Notes under the pieces: generated by a model
The model's input: the letters and a program-made list of their open reading frames with translations, nothing else
What the model was told of the DNA's origin: nothing
Database searches by the model: none
In this document: positions 1 to 7,956 of the stretch, one piece after another
Layout: each line of letters starts with the position of its first letter
Position numbering within the stretch: position 1 is the first letter of the stretch
Translations under genes and position numbers: made by a program
Assembly: GCA_029568995.1 (NCBI GenBank)
Contig: JAKPYU010000061.1
Location: 1-42,666 of the forward strand
Length of the DNA: 42,666 bases
Direction of reading: 5' to 3'
Source: Candidatus Omnitrophota bacterium
GTDB lineage: Bacteria > Hinthialibacterota > Hinthialibacteria > Hinthialibacterales > JAKPRU01

Positions 1-64
1 GGGGAGGAATCTGTGCGAGCCTTACAGTCCTTCGCCTATCGCCCGAGACACGATGCTTTCTTGG

Positions 65-98
65 TCCCAATCACCGGCTCCGCCGGAGGGAGGCTCGC
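65..98. repeat. 34-bp exact direct repeat, copy 1
   Basis: These 34 bases recur without mismatch at 1551-1584, in the same orientation, so the pair brackets the rhaT-like gene. The core is GC-rich and contains the palindrome CTCCG-C-CGGAG. Just upstream, both copies follow a shared TGCTTTCTT stretch. Bases 4-12 at the window edge (GAGGAATCT) match the end of the other dispersed repeat described at 1314-1379, so this whole 1-154 stretch looks like fused repeat modules rather than a gene. Confidence 0.9.
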
Positions 99-154
99 GA
101 TGACGATATTGTCAAGACTATTCATTTACACAACACTGGATTCCCATCTCTATT

Positions 155-1216
155 TCACTCGCCTAAATAATTCCCGTAGGTGATGATCAGCGTGGCGATG
201 ACGATGAGCGCCATGCCCGTGTGTAATACCCGGCTTGGTTTTCGATCCGCTCCGTCCCATTCATGGAAGAGTTTGCCATAGAGATTACTGAACAATATCA
301 ACATGGCCATGTGCAAAGCCCAACTGGTGAAACCGTATCGCTGCCCCATGTTTACGTGCCCCATCCCGTAAAAGAAAAACTGGAAATACCACATCGCGCC
401 GCTCAACAATGACATCAGGTAATAGAAAGAAAGATCCTTTCCTGTCAGGCCGGGAATCCGCCGCAGCTGCGAACCGGATTTGTTGCGCGAAATCAGGACC
501 ACGCACCAGGTGAAATTGGTGACCCAGGCGCCCCCGTGCGAGAAGGGATAGATGGCGTTCATGCGCAGCAGGTCGCCGGCTCCGTTGGCCAGCGCCGCCG
601 TTTCAAGCGGCTCGCCGGCGATCAAGGCGAAGTTGAACACGGAAGAAAGCACACCGGCGAAAATCGCCAGGGGAACGCCGATTTTGAACACAAATGTCGA
701 TAGTCCGGCTCCGGCGGATTTTTCCCGCAAAGTGCCCGCCCAACCGCAAAAAAGAATGCCGACCAGGGAGAGAACAATTCCCGCCAGAACGACCATCCCC
801 GGTGTGCCGCTGAATTTCTCAACGAGAATCCACTGAAAGCCCGTGTTGGGATTCCAGATCAGGGGAATGATCGTTCCCAGCCCCGCCGAGATGCCGATGG
901 CGATGGCGTAATTCAAAGAGAACCCGATATAACGAATTCCCAATCCAAACGTCAGGCCTCCGAATCCATACAGCACTCCCAGCAGGAACGATCGCAGCAT
1001 TGCGTCCTTGGGACAGGTTGCCAGCACTTCCATATAATTGGGGATCGTCAGAAAAGCGCCCAGGATGGGCAGAATCAACCAGGCGCAGGTCGCCTGAGTA
1101 ATCCAATAAATCTCCCACGACCATTGTTTTGTTTTTTTCTGCGGCGTATAGCAGCTGGAGGCGAAAAACGCGCCGACGCTATGAAGCGCCGCGCCCAGAA
1201 ATGGATTGGCCTGCAT
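155..1216 (-). CDS. rhaT: L-rhamnose/H+ symporter, RhaT family
   Basis: A 353-residue, highly hydrophobic protein with about ten predicted membrane helices, close to the usual RhaT length. The N-terminal part carries the family signature: a small hydrophobic first helix, then Tyr-x-Pro-x-Lys-Lys followed by the WSWE motif (about residues 23-35). The family imports L-rhamnose or related deoxysugars with a proton. No rhamnose catabolic genes (rhaA, B, D) are visible, so the substrate is an inference; related sugars or polysaccharide breakdown products are possible. The gene stands alone. Its ATG at 1216 has a modest ribosome-binding site (AGG, 7 bases upstream) and an extended -10 element lies at 1259-1267. 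It is flanked by repeat DNA on both sides. Confidence 0.85.
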   Translation of the reverse strand: MQANPFLGAALHSVGAFFASSCYTPQKKTKQWSWEIYWITQATCAWLILPILGAFLTIPNYMEVLATCPKDAMLRSFLLGVLYGFGGLTFGLGIRYIGFSLNYAIAIGISAGLGTIIPLIWNPNTGFQWILVEKFSGTPGMVVLAGIVLSLVGILFCGWAGTLREKSAGAGLSTFVFKIGVPLAIFAGVLSSVFNFALIAGEPLETAALANGAGDLLRMNAIYPFSHGGAWVTNFTWCVVLISRNKSGSQLRRIPGLTGKDLSFYYLMSLLSGAMWYFQFFFYGMGHVNMGQRYGFTSWALHMAMLILFSNLYGKLFHEWDGADRKPSRVLHTGMALIVIATLIITYGNYLGE

Positions 1217-1258
1217 GTAGTACCTGCCTTTCTCTCTCGGATTTGAAGCATTCGCCTC

Positions 1259-1267
1259 ATCATATCA
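1259..1267 (-). promoter_or_regulatory. extended -10 promoter element upstream of rhaT
   Basis: On the minus strand this reads TGATATGAT, a TGn-TATAAT-like extended -10 box, about 43 bases before the rhaT start codon. No convincing -35 box is seen 16-18 bases upstream, which extended -10 promoters tolerate. The same TGATAT box appears before two other minus-strand units in this window (18642-18650 and 20547-20555). Confidence 0.4.
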
Positions 1268-1313
1268 GAAAGCAGACTCAATAGCCCGCCGCCAAGAAAG
1301 ATGGCGTTTTGGA

Positions 1314-1379
1314 TGAGATTTCTCCCTTCGGTCGAAATGACAGGCCTATTGTCATTCCGAACGAATGTGAGGAATCTCA
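1314..1379 (-). repeat. dispersed inverted-end repeat, copy 1
   Basis: A 66-base element whose ends are near-perfect inverted repeats: TGAGATTTCTC at 1314-1324 and GAGGAATCTCA at 1369-1379 (10 of 11 pairing). A second copy in opposite orientation lies at 41577-41642 with most positions conserved. In one frame such elements translate to an ISTEGRNL-like peptide that I recall seeing as spurious ORFs in many bacterial genomes. Size and inverted ends suggest a non-autonomous palindromic element; no gene is inside it. Confidence 0.8.
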
Positions 1380-1384
1380 GCAAA

Positions 1385-1505
1385 GCCTGAGATCGCCACG
1401 TGGCGGCCCTACGCAGACTCCGGGCCGCTCCTCCTAAGAAAGCTCGCCCATCGTAAGCCTGAGATCGCCACGTCGCCGCCCTCCGCAGACTCCGGGCGGC
1501 TCCTC
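1385..1505. repeat. two tandem 49-base imperfect repeats, period 72
   Basis: Unit 1 is 1385-1433 and unit 2 is 1457-1505; they match at 45 of 49 positions, separated by 23 unrelated bases. Each begins GCCTGAGATCGCCACGT and contains a short palindrome (perfect GCCACGTGGC in unit 1). The stretch adjoins the inverted-end repeat at 1314-1379 and the 34-bp repeat at 1551-1584. Together these modules fill the 438-base gap 1217-1654, in which I see no credible gene. Confidence 0.8.
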
Positions 1506-1550
1506 GCGATGACGGGTCGGGGCACGGCCCCGCGAGGCCGTGCTTTCTTT

Positions 1551-1584
1551 TCCCAATCACCGGCTCCGCCGGAGGGAGGCTCGC
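1551..1584. repeat. 34-bp exact direct repeat, copy 2
   Basis: Identical to 65-98 and in the same orientation, about 1.49 kb apart. The pair encloses rhaT plus the other repeat modules. Exact identity between copies implies recent duplication, gene conversion or an active dispersed family. Confidence 0.9.
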
Positions 1585-1603
1585 AAGGAAGATCCGCCTC
1601 GAC

Positions 1604-1649
1604 AGGACAGGCCTGTCCTACCAGTAGGCCAGTCGTCCCTGCCGGGCAG
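1604..1649. repeat. cluster of three short palindromes, possible transcription stop
   Basis: Three dyads stand in a row just beyond the stop codon of the minus-strand radical SAM gene: AGGACAGGCCTGTCCT (1604-1619, perfect 16-bp palindrome), CCTAC-CA-GTAGG (1617-1628) and CTGCC-G-GGCAG (1639-1649). No clear T-run follows, so a rho-independent terminator is not proven; they may simply be another dispersed palindrome module. Confidence 0.5.
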
Positions 1650-1654
1650 CTACC

Positions 1655-2800
1655 TCATGTTTTCAGCGGATCTTTCCAGACCCCCGGAATGGCGGCGGAA
1701 CACTTGGGGCACTTACCGTCAACCAGTTGATTGCTGTTGATCTGGTATCCGGTACGGCTGATCAGGACCTCACGACAGCTCGGGCAGCAGGTATCTTCTC
1801 CCGGATGCCCTGGCAAATTCCCCAGATAGACATATTTCAGGCCCGCATCCAGCGAAATGTTTCGAATCCGCTCCAGCGTGGCAACGGGAGTGGGCGGGAT
1901 ATCCCTGATCTTATATGTCGGGTGATATCGGGAAAAATGGACCGGTACGCTGTCACCAAGATTGTCATGAATCCATTTCGCCATCCCCTTGTTTTCCTCA
2001 TCGCCATCATTGAGGGTTGGAACAATCAGGACAACTAATTCAAACCAGATTCCCTCTTCTTTGAGAATCTCCAGAGTCCGCAATACCGGTTTCAGTTCAC
2101 CGCTGCAAGTTTCCTTGTAGAACTTTTCGGTAAACGCTTTGAAGTCGATCTTGATTGCCGTCAGAACTTTGCAGAGTTCGCGAAGAGGCTTTTCCTCGAT
2201 ATAGCCGTTGGAGATCGCCACGCTACCGATGCCGAGTTTGCGCCCCTCTACTGCCGCATCGTACATGTATTCATAAAACACCACCGGTTCCGAATAGGTA
2301 TACGCGATCGTTGGGGCAGCGTGTTGTTTTGCTGTCTCCGCCGTCATCACGGGATTCATATCATAGGCCGCAATCTGCTCCGGGCGGAATTGGGAGATCT
2401 CATGATTCTGGCAGAACTTGCATTCCATGTTGCACCCCGCTGTTGCAACGGAAAAGGCGTTTGTGCCGGGCAGATAGTGAAACAGGGGTTTCTTCTCAAT
2501 CGGATCGACATTCAGAGAGCAGACCCGTCCATAAACCAATGTGTAATAGGTCCCCTCGCGGTTTTCGCGGACTCCACAATACCCTCGTTCCTTGTCTGCC
2601 ACACGGCACTGTTTCGGGCACAGAAGGCACTGAACTTTTGTTTCCTCAAGGCGGGAGAAATGACGGGCTTCGTGGACAAACATATCGTCCGGTTCGCCGG
2701 GCGCCACCTGTTTCTGCGCTTGAGCGTTGGAGACCACCATACCGGACAGAGAGGCGCAAGCGGTAGTGCAAAGAAACGCGCGACGTGAGAATCTGTTCAT
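1655..2800 (-). CDS. amrS: AmrS-like radical SAM enzyme with Tat leader
   Basis: A 381-residue protein of the AmmeMemoRadiSam-system radical SAM family. Seen directly: a twin-arginine leader (SRRAFL, residues 5-10, then a hydrophobic run to about 29), a first cysteine set (C58, C61, C65, C75), the radical SAM 4Fe-4S motif CNMECKFC (C123, C127, C130), and a C-terminal zinc-ribbon-like set (C338, C339, C342, C364, C367). Family members cleave S-adenosylmethionine; the substrate is unknown to me. A Tat leader on a SAM-dependent enzyme is odd because SAM is cytosolic. The ATG at 2800 has a strong GGGAGG site. The DUF362 gene lies 24 bases upstream, suggesting one operon. The Amme and Memo partner genes are not in the window. 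Confidence 0.85.
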   Translation of the reverse strand: MNRFSRRAFLCTTACASLSGMVVSNAQAQKQVAPGEPDDMFVHEARHFSRLEETKVQCLLCPKQCRVADKERGYCGVRENREGTYYTLVYGRVCSLNVDPIEKKPLFHYLPGTNAFSVATAGCNMECKFCQNHEISQFRPEQIAAYDMNPVMTAETAKQHAAPTIAYTYSEPVVFYEYMYDAAVEGRKLGIGSVAISNGYIEEKPLRELCKVLTAIKIDFKAFTEKFYKETCSGELKPVLRTLEILKEEGIWFELVVLIVPTLNDGDEENKGMAKWIHDNLGDSVPVHFSRYHPTYKIRDIPPTPVATLERIRNISLDAGLKYVYLGNLPGHPGEDTCCPSCREVLISRTGYQINSNQLVDGKCPKCSAAIPGVWKDPLKT

Positions 2801-2824
2801 ACAAGCCTCCCGTGAGATGTCTTG

Positions 2825-3835
2825 TCAGGCCACTTCGATCCTTTCGATCTTTGCCGAATCAGCGAATCCAAGCCCTTTTTCCTCTGCGATCTGCAGGTAT
2901 TCGGGAGCACGGCCCGACTCTTTCAGAGAGGGTAGTCCTGCCTCTTTCCGCCTCGCCTCGATCACATCCCATCCGACACGATCCACGGCGACCATGTCCA
3001 GCCCTAGCAGAATGCCCTCAAACGGCCACGTGTATTCCGCCTTGTAAGCGGGGCCATTGTGGTACTGCGCGGTCAGAGCATCGATCACGTTCAATCGCAG
3101 TTTCTGCCGGAGTGGAGGATGCATCGCCAGGTCGGGCAGATACGGATCCTTGTATATATCGAAATGATACCGGTTCGGATTATGAATCACACCGAACAGG
3201 TTTTTCATGGCAATAGAAATACCGGAGAGATCGTGATCCTTGAGAACGCCCATGTTGATCAGCGCCGTGCATTGTTTGGACAGAATGTTGGAGAAACAGG
3301 ACCCGATGCTTCCTGAAGTCTCCGTTCGATGTCGATACGCCCGGTCTCCGAGTACGTCGCTTCCATAACAACGTGGGCGGTCCCCCTCCGTAACAATCTC
3401 GAATCCGGCGCGTTGCAGTTCCTGGGAAAGCCGGTCCCATACAATAATCTGCTGAGGTGGTATGCCTGCCTCTTGAAGCGCCTCACAGACCGCCTGGACT
3501 GTCTCCGGCCGGTTCGAAATTCCCTTTCCTCCCAGGGTGTTGATCTTGATCCCCACAACATCCTCCGGGGAGAAGATCTTCTTCCAGGCGCTACTGGGGT
3601 CTTTCTCATCCACAAGGGTGCAGACTGCCTGGCTCAGTAAGCTGGAAATCTCCGGCGGATTCGGCTTGCCGTCAACAAGCAATTTCCCCGGACGACGTGC
3701 AACCATAACTCTCGATTTCCCGCCGGTCGAAATCGCGGGCGATTGCCCGAACACCTTCTGCTGTGCAGAACCCGCGCCCAGCGCCAATACAAGCCCAGCC
3801 GATGAGATCCGTTTGAGAAATCGACGACGCTTCAT
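2825..3835 (-). CDS. DUF362 domain protein with Tat leader
   Basis: A 336-residue protein beginning with a twin-arginine leader (RRRFLK, residues 3-8; hydrophobic run; cleavage probably near residues 28-32). The rest matches the DUF362 pattern: VGIKINTLGGKG near residue 91, a CTALINMGVLKDH stretch near 188, and GILLGLDMVAVDRVGWD near 276. DUF362 proteins occur as exported or ferredoxin-fused proteins of unknown reaction; here no cluster-binding Cys4 motif is obvious, so this is the stand-alone form. It is the first gene of a pair with the Tat-leader radical SAM gene. Start ATG at 3835 with GGAG about 10 bases upstream. The 179-base gap to the divergent M24 gene holds a dyad motif (3856-3896). 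Confidence 0.8.
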   Translation of the reverse strand: MKRRRFLKRISSAGLVLALGAGSAQQKVFGQSPAISTGGKSRVMVARRPGKLLVDGKPNPPEISSLLSQAVCTLVDEKDPSSAWKKIFSPEDVVGIKINTLGGKGISNRPETVQAVCEALQEAGIPPQQIIVWDRLSQELQRAGFEIVTEGDRPRCYGSDVLGDRAYRHRTETSGSIGSCFSNILSKQCTALINMGVLKDHDLSGISIAMKNLFGVIHNPNRYHFDIYKDPYLPDLAMHPPLRQKLRLNVIDALTAQYHNGPAYKAEYTWPFEGILLGLDMVAVDRVGWDVIEARRKEAGLPSLKESGRAPEYLQIAEEKGLGFADSAKIERIEVA

Positions 3836-3855
3836 GGTGGTTCCGTCTCCATCCG

Positions 3856-3896
3856 GTCAAAATGGACCCTGACTTCCCAATGCAGTCTATTTTGAC
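3856..3896. promoter_or_regulatory. GTCAAAAT dyad in divergent intergenic region
   Basis: GTCAAAATGGAC (3856-3867) and GTCTATTTTGAC (3885-3896) form an inverted repeat matching at 11 of 12 positions with an 17-base spacer. A third similar half-site, GTCAAAAATGG, lies at 3964-3974. The dyad overlaps the likely -35 box of the plus-strand promoter (3892-3897), the arrangement expected of an operator. The regulator is unknown. Confidence 0.35.
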
Positions 3897-3919
3897 ATTC
3901 CCGTTTGTCCCGCGATACC
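3892..3919 (+). promoter_or_regulatory. sigma70-like promoter for the M24-HIT pair
   Basis: A perfect -35 box TTGACA (3892-3897) is followed after 16 bases by GATACC (3914-3919), a weak -10. It would start a transcript about 90 bases upstream of the M24-like gene. Confidence 0.35.
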
Positions 3920-4014
3920 CCTCATTCGTCCCTCGACAGATCCGTGCGAACAGGGCAGCATAGGTCAAAAATGGAAGAATCCGTTGCACTCATCCGGTAA
4001 ATGTGGAGGAAAAC

Positions 4015-5373
4015 ATGCCTCGAAAGATTCAGCGTTCACGGGAATTCGAGATGGTTAACCGGATCATCGAAACAACGCCGTCGGTCGATCCATTCAAAAC
4101 CATCCCGGTGGAGGAGTATCGGGAACGTCGCCGAAGGGTCCACGAAGCGCTGCAGGATGAGGCAATCGATGTCGGCTTTGTTTTTTCCGACGAGCATTAC
4201 AACGGCGATGTGCCCTACCTGGGCGGGAATACGAACATCTCCATCGAGCAGGTGGCAGGCGTGATCGGGAAAACGGGATTTCACATTGTCGCCGGGCTGG
4301 AGGGGGGATATATCGCAGAGCAGTTGGCGCGACGAGCGAAAACACCGGTTCACAAGGTGGAGATGCTCCAGCTGGCCGATGAAAAGTACCCCATTGAGGC
4401 AGAGCGGCTGGAGGACGTCTTGCAGGCAGCGCATGGCGGCCCGGTCAGGCGGATCGGCCTGCTCTCGCCACGCCAGGTCGTACCCGCCGGGGTAGTGGAA
4501 TACCTGGAGAGCCTTGTGGGCAAGGGAAACCTGATCGACTGCCAGGAGATCTATTGGCGCCTCAAATACGAGAAATCCCCGATGGAAATTGAGTTGATCA
4601 CAGACGCCTCGGTGATCGCCGATGCGATGCTGCGCGCCATGCTGGCCGTGTTGAAACCCGGCATGTTAGAGACCCAGGTTGCCGCCTGGGGCTATTATGT
4701 CGGTCGCGAACTCGGCTCCGAGGAGACGGGATTCGACATTATGGTCGGCAGCGATGAGGCCAACCGAACCCTGATCGGGAAAGCGTTGAATCGGCCTATC
4801 CAACATGGCGAGATGGTCCATCTGGGAGTTTCACCCAAGCGGGAAGGACTGACAACCTGCATTCGTCGGTCCCTGGTAGCACTTCCGCCGGGCGAATCCA
4901 TGGCAACAGACCAGGAATACTGGTTCGACCTCGTCGAGGGGGCATACCAGGTTGGTTATGATGAATATCTCCGTGTAGCGGCGGAAGGATTGCCTGCCAG
5001 GTTGCAGGAGCAGGCGCTTGTCGATTATTTCGCCTCGCACAGCGAGGAGGTTTCGCGGCGTGTCGGGCACAAAGTCGATCTTGCCCGCCTCAAGCCCTAT
5101 ACCGGAACCCACAACGCCGGGTACACGGAATGCCAGGAATTCTATGGTGCAATCACGCTCGAATCCGAAGAGCCTCTGGGATATCGCATTGTCACCATGC
5201 TGGATGTGGCTCTGCGGGGAATCGGAAATCTCTGGGACGATGTACAGATTCCCGGCTTTGATTTCCTCGTCGTGGAAAACACTCTGGGTAAAGAGGGACC
5301 GAAAGTCGAAACCCTGACAAAACTGCCAATACGCGTCCAGTCTTTTGTCGGCAATATCAACGAACTCGACTAA
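4015..5373 (+). CDS. M24-fold (creatinase/Xaa-Pro peptidase-like) protein, probably without metal site
   Basis: A 452-residue protein with the two-domain aminopeptidase P/creatinase layout: an N-terminal creatinase-like domain (to about 170) and a C-terminal pita-bread domain. The domain starts with a recognisable MEIELITDASVIADAMLRAM stretch, but the expected metal-binding aspartates are replaced: the usual Asp strand reads GEMVHLGVSP and the next reads LTTCIRRS; the usual Glu-Pro stretch reads TMLDVALRG. A THNAG histidine motif remains. I infer a pseudo-enzyme or a changed chemistry. The ATG at 4015 is preferred over the in-frame GTG at 4003 because GGAGG (4005-4009) ends five bases before it. 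A HIT gene follows 29 bases downstream on the same strand. Confidence 0.75.
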   Translation: MPRKIQRSREFEMVNRIIETTPSVDPFKTIPVEEYRERRRRVHEALQDEAIDVGFVFSDEHYNGDVPYLGGNTNISIEQVAGVIGKTGFHIVAGLEGGYIAEQLARRAKTPVHKVEMLQLADEKYPIEAERLEDVLQAAHGGPVRRIGLLSPRQVVPAGVVEYLESLVGKGNLIDCQEIYWRLKYEKSPMEIELITDASVIADAMLRAMLAVLKPGMLETQVAAWGYYVGRELGSEETGFDIMVGSDEANRTLIGKALNRPIQHGEMVHLGVSPKREGLTTCIRRSLVALPPGESMATDQEYWFDLVEGAYQVGYDEYLRVAAEGLPARLQEQALVDYFASHSEEVSRRVGHKVDLARLKPYTGTHNAGYTECQEFYGAITLESEEPLGYRIVTMLDVALRGIGNLWDDVQIPGFDFLVVENTLGKEGPKVETLTKLPIRVQSFVGNINELD

Positions 5374-5402
5374 AAATACCGTAGACGATTCGGGAAAACC
5401 TG

Positions 5403-5897
5403 ATGCTGAAACGTGACCACCTGTTCGTGCCCGGAAAATTGGCGTATGTCAAAGGAGACCGTCCGAAAGTGGATTGCATTCTTTGCTCGGTGATTCACCG
5501 TGAGGAAGCCGTCGAGCGATTAGAGGTTTATCGCGATGATTTCTTCATTGTCATGGTCAACCTGTACCCCTATAATCCCGGTCACGTAATGATTGTTCCG
5601 ATCCGGCATATATGCGATCCGCGCGATCTCAGCGAGGAAGAAGCCACACATCTCCACATTCTGCAGACCCGGTGTTTGAACATCCTGGAGAAAGAATACA
5701 ATCCGCACGGATTCAACATCGGCTACAATCTCGGTCCGTTCGGCGGTGCGAGCATCGAACATCTCCATCTCCACATTGTTCCACGCTATAAGAATGAACT
5801 GGGATTCCTGGACATCATCGCCGGCGCACGGACTTTTGTCGGCGAGCCTCACGCGATGGCGGAGAGAATTGCACGGGCATTTACCGAAGCCGAATAG
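5403..5897 (+). CDS. HIT-family nucleotide hydrolase/transferase
   Basis: A 164-residue cytosolic protein with the histidine-triad motif HLHLH followed by IVPR (H120, H122, H124; H122 is the expected nucleophile) and the conserved PYNPGHVMIVP strand (residues 56-66). A CxxC pair (C25, C28) near the N-terminus may help bind zinc, as in a subgroup of HIT proteins resembling Ap4A phosphorylases. The family acts on adenosine nucleotides joined through phosphate, for example Ap4A or AMP-lysine; the exact substrate cannot be read from sequence. It shares a short plus-strand unit with the M24-like gene and converges on the permease gene, with only 11 bases between stop codons. The ribosome-binding site is weak (GGGAAAACCTG). 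Confidence 0.85.
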   Translation: MLKRDHLFVPGKLAYVKGDRPKVDCILCSVIHREEAVERLEVYRDDFFIVMVNLYPYNPGHVMIVPIRHICDPRDLSEEEATHLHILQTRCLNILEKEYNPHGFNIGYNLGPFGGASIEHLHLHIVPRYKNELGFLDIIAGARTFVGEPHAMAERIARAFTEAE

Positions 5898-5908
5898 ACG
5901 AATCCCTG

Positions 5909-6955
5909 TCAATCGGCAATTCGCGGGTCGATGGCATCCCGAAGCGCATCACCCACCAGATTATAGCTCAGCACGGCAAGAAATATCGCGACGCAGGGCG
6001 GATAGACCAGGTGTGGCGCAGAACGTAAATGGTCATACGCATCGCGAAGAATATTCCCCCAGGACGGGTCCGGTTGCTGGACTCCGAATCCGAGCCAGGA
6101 CAGCCCCGCCTCTGCCAGAATCGCCGAAGCGATTCCAAAAGTAATGGTCACCAGCACCGGTGCAACCGCATTCGGAAGAAGATGACGGAACATAATCCGC
6201 AACGGATGGCATCCCAGGGCACGGGACGCGAGCACGTATTCCTGCGATTGTAATCGAATGAATTCCCCGCGAGTATATCGCGCAATGGACGTCCAACTCG
6301 TCAGCCCGATCACCACCATGACATTGACAATGCTCGGATCCAGCCAGGCTAGAATGGCAAGAATCAAAAAGAACGTCGGGAAACATTGGATGATTTCAAT
6401 AAACCGCGAGATCAGGATATCGACCCAACCGCCGAGATATCCCGCCAGCGCACCCAGGTAGATGCCGATCAACGTCGCAATACCCATCGACACCATCCCC
6501 ACCTGAATGGAGATAATCGTTCCATAAACGATCCGCGCTGCGAGATCTCTTCCATTCTGGTCGGTACCAAGAAGGTGTTCCCGGCTTGGTGGTTCAAATG
6601 TGTCGATCGATGTCTCGCGGGGACTGTAGCGGATTGGCGGCCAGATCGCGAAGTCCCGATCCGAGAGTTCCCGTTTCGCATTGAAAGTCGCCATACCGAA
6701 CGGAGGCGATTTCTTAACAATACGATCCATGTAAGGTATGTGGTGAACCACATCAACTATCCCCGGAAAGTACCAGTTCCCCTGATATTTACACATAATC
6801 GGCTGACGGTTCGCGATAAGCGGACTGCAGAACGCTATGAGTACCAACACAACAACCACATAAAAACCCACCATTCCTCGCGGATTCCGGCGAAATCGCT
6901 CCCACGCAAGGCGCGATAACGAACGACTCCTTGATGTTGTATTCGATTCAGTCAT
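5909..6955 (-). CDS. ABC transporter permease, OppC/DppC type
   Basis: A 348-residue inner-membrane permease of the oligopeptide-family importers. Seen: an OppC N-terminal domain with one helix (about residues 22-45), a long periplasmic insert, five more helices, and the coupling stretch typical of the family (SRALGCHPLRIMFRHLLPNA), followed by GLSWLGFGVQQPDPSWG near the C-terminus. The start chosen is ATG 6955, overlapping the stop of the partner permease by eight bases (ATGACTGA), which indicates translational coupling. It is the last gene of the heparinase-transporter unit. No OppD/OppF-type ATPase gene follows; the HIT gene converges here. Confidence 0.88.
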   Translation of the reverse strand: MTESNTTSRSRSLSRLAWERFRRNPRGMVGFYVVVVLVLIAFCSPLIANRQPIMCKYQGNWYFPGIVDVVHHIPYMDRIVKKSPPFGMATFNAKRELSDRDFAIWPPIRYSPRETSIDTFEPPSREHLLGTDQNGRDLAARIVYGTIISIQVGMVSMGIATLIGIYLGALAGYLGGWVDILISRFIEIIQCFPTFFLILAILAWLDPSIVNVMVVIGLTSWTSIARYTRGEFIRLQSQEYVLASRALGCHPLRIMFRHLLPNAVAPVLVTITFGIASAILAEAGLSWLGFGVQQPDPSWGNILRDAYDHLRSAPHLVYPPCVAIFLAVLSYNLVGDALRDAIDPRIAD

Positions 6956-7928
6956 AGCGCACCCGGGGATCGACAACCGCATAAGCCAGATCCGCAAGCA
7001 ATGTGCCCAACAGCACGAGTCCGGCACTGATCACCGATAGGGCCATTACCGTCGGATAATCTCGCTGTAAAATGCTCTCGAAGAACAATCTCCCGATGCC
7101 TGGCCAGTTGAACATGACCTCCAATATGACAGACCCGCCAAGAATCTGCGGAAAAGTCAAACCGAACAGGGTCACAAGTGGGATCAGGGTATTTCGGAAA
7201 GCATGCTTCAAGACAACAGTAGACTCCGACAGGCCTTTCGCACGCGCTGTCAAGATGTATTCCTGGCGGAATACCTCCAGCAGATTCTGGCGAACGAATC
7301 GCGATTGATAGGCCAGCGCACCATAAGTGAAGCAGAACGTGATTAAAATGAAGTGCTTTACCAGATCACCCATTTGACCCATGGGAGTCAATTGGGCAAA
7401 ATTGTCGGATCTCATTCCCTGGAAAGGAAGCAAGTCGAGTTCAATACTGATCCAGAGAATCAGCGGAATCGCCATCACATAACTCGGAATCGCATAAAGA
7501 ATATAGAGAACGGTACTGGAAACGGTATCGAACCAGCCATTTCGACGTGCCCCCGACAGAATTCCGATGGGGATAGCGAGCGCAAACCCGATGCCCAGGG
7601 ATAGAATAGCTAAAGAGATCGTAGCCGGCAGGCGCTCCATGACCTTTACTGAGACCCGCCTTGAATCCGGTGTCATGGAATTGCCGAAATCGAATGTGAC
7701 AATTCGTTTCAGCCATTCAACGTAGCGAACATGAATCGGCCGGTCCAGGCCATAGTAGTCGCGAAGCTGCTCGTATACGCGATTGGAGATCCTGGGATCC
7801 ATCACCTCCTGCGCCTGCAATGCCGCCGGGTCGCCGGGAGCAAGGTTGATGACGAGGAATGTCACCAGCGTGATTCCCAGCAGTGTCGGAATCGCAAGAA
7901 AGACTCGATGAAGAGCATACGACAGCAT
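6948..7928 (-). CDS. ABC transporter permease, OppB/DppB type
   Basis: A 326-residue permease with six predicted helices. The N-terminal FLAIPTLLGITLVTFLVINL and the GDPAALQ motif are typical of OppB/DppB proteins, as is the EYILTARAKGLSES coupling loop and the GGSVILEVMFNWPGIGRL segment late in the chain. It forms a heterodimer with the following OppC-type protein. It starts 28 bases after the stop of the binding-protein gene and overlaps the next permease by eight bases. The imported substrate could be a peptide or, given the linked lyase gene, an oligosaccharide. Confidence 0.88.
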   Translation of the reverse strand: MLSYALHRVFLAIPTLLGITLVTFLVINLAPGDPAALQAQEVMDPRISNRVYEQLRDYYGLDRPIHVRYVEWLKRIVTFDFGNSMTPDSRRVSVKVMERLPATISLAILSLGIGFALAIPIGILSGARRNGWFDTVSSTVLYILYAIPSYVMAIPLILWISIELDLLPFQGMRSDNFAQLTPMGQMGDLVKHFILITFCFTYGALAYQSRFVRQNLLEVFRQEYILTARAKGLSESTVVLKHAFRNTLIPLVTLFGLTFPQILGGSVILEVMFNWPGIGRLFFESILQRDYPTVMALSVISAGLVLLGTLLADLAYAVVDPRVRYD

Positions 7929-7956
7929 ATTCCGAAGCCCCTTGAATATCTACCTG

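Noticed and set aside
1075-1560. 161-codon minus-strand frame containing an ISTEGRNL peptide
   Set aside because: It is the translation of dispersed repeats and of part of rhaT in another frame, a well-known kind of spurious ORF.
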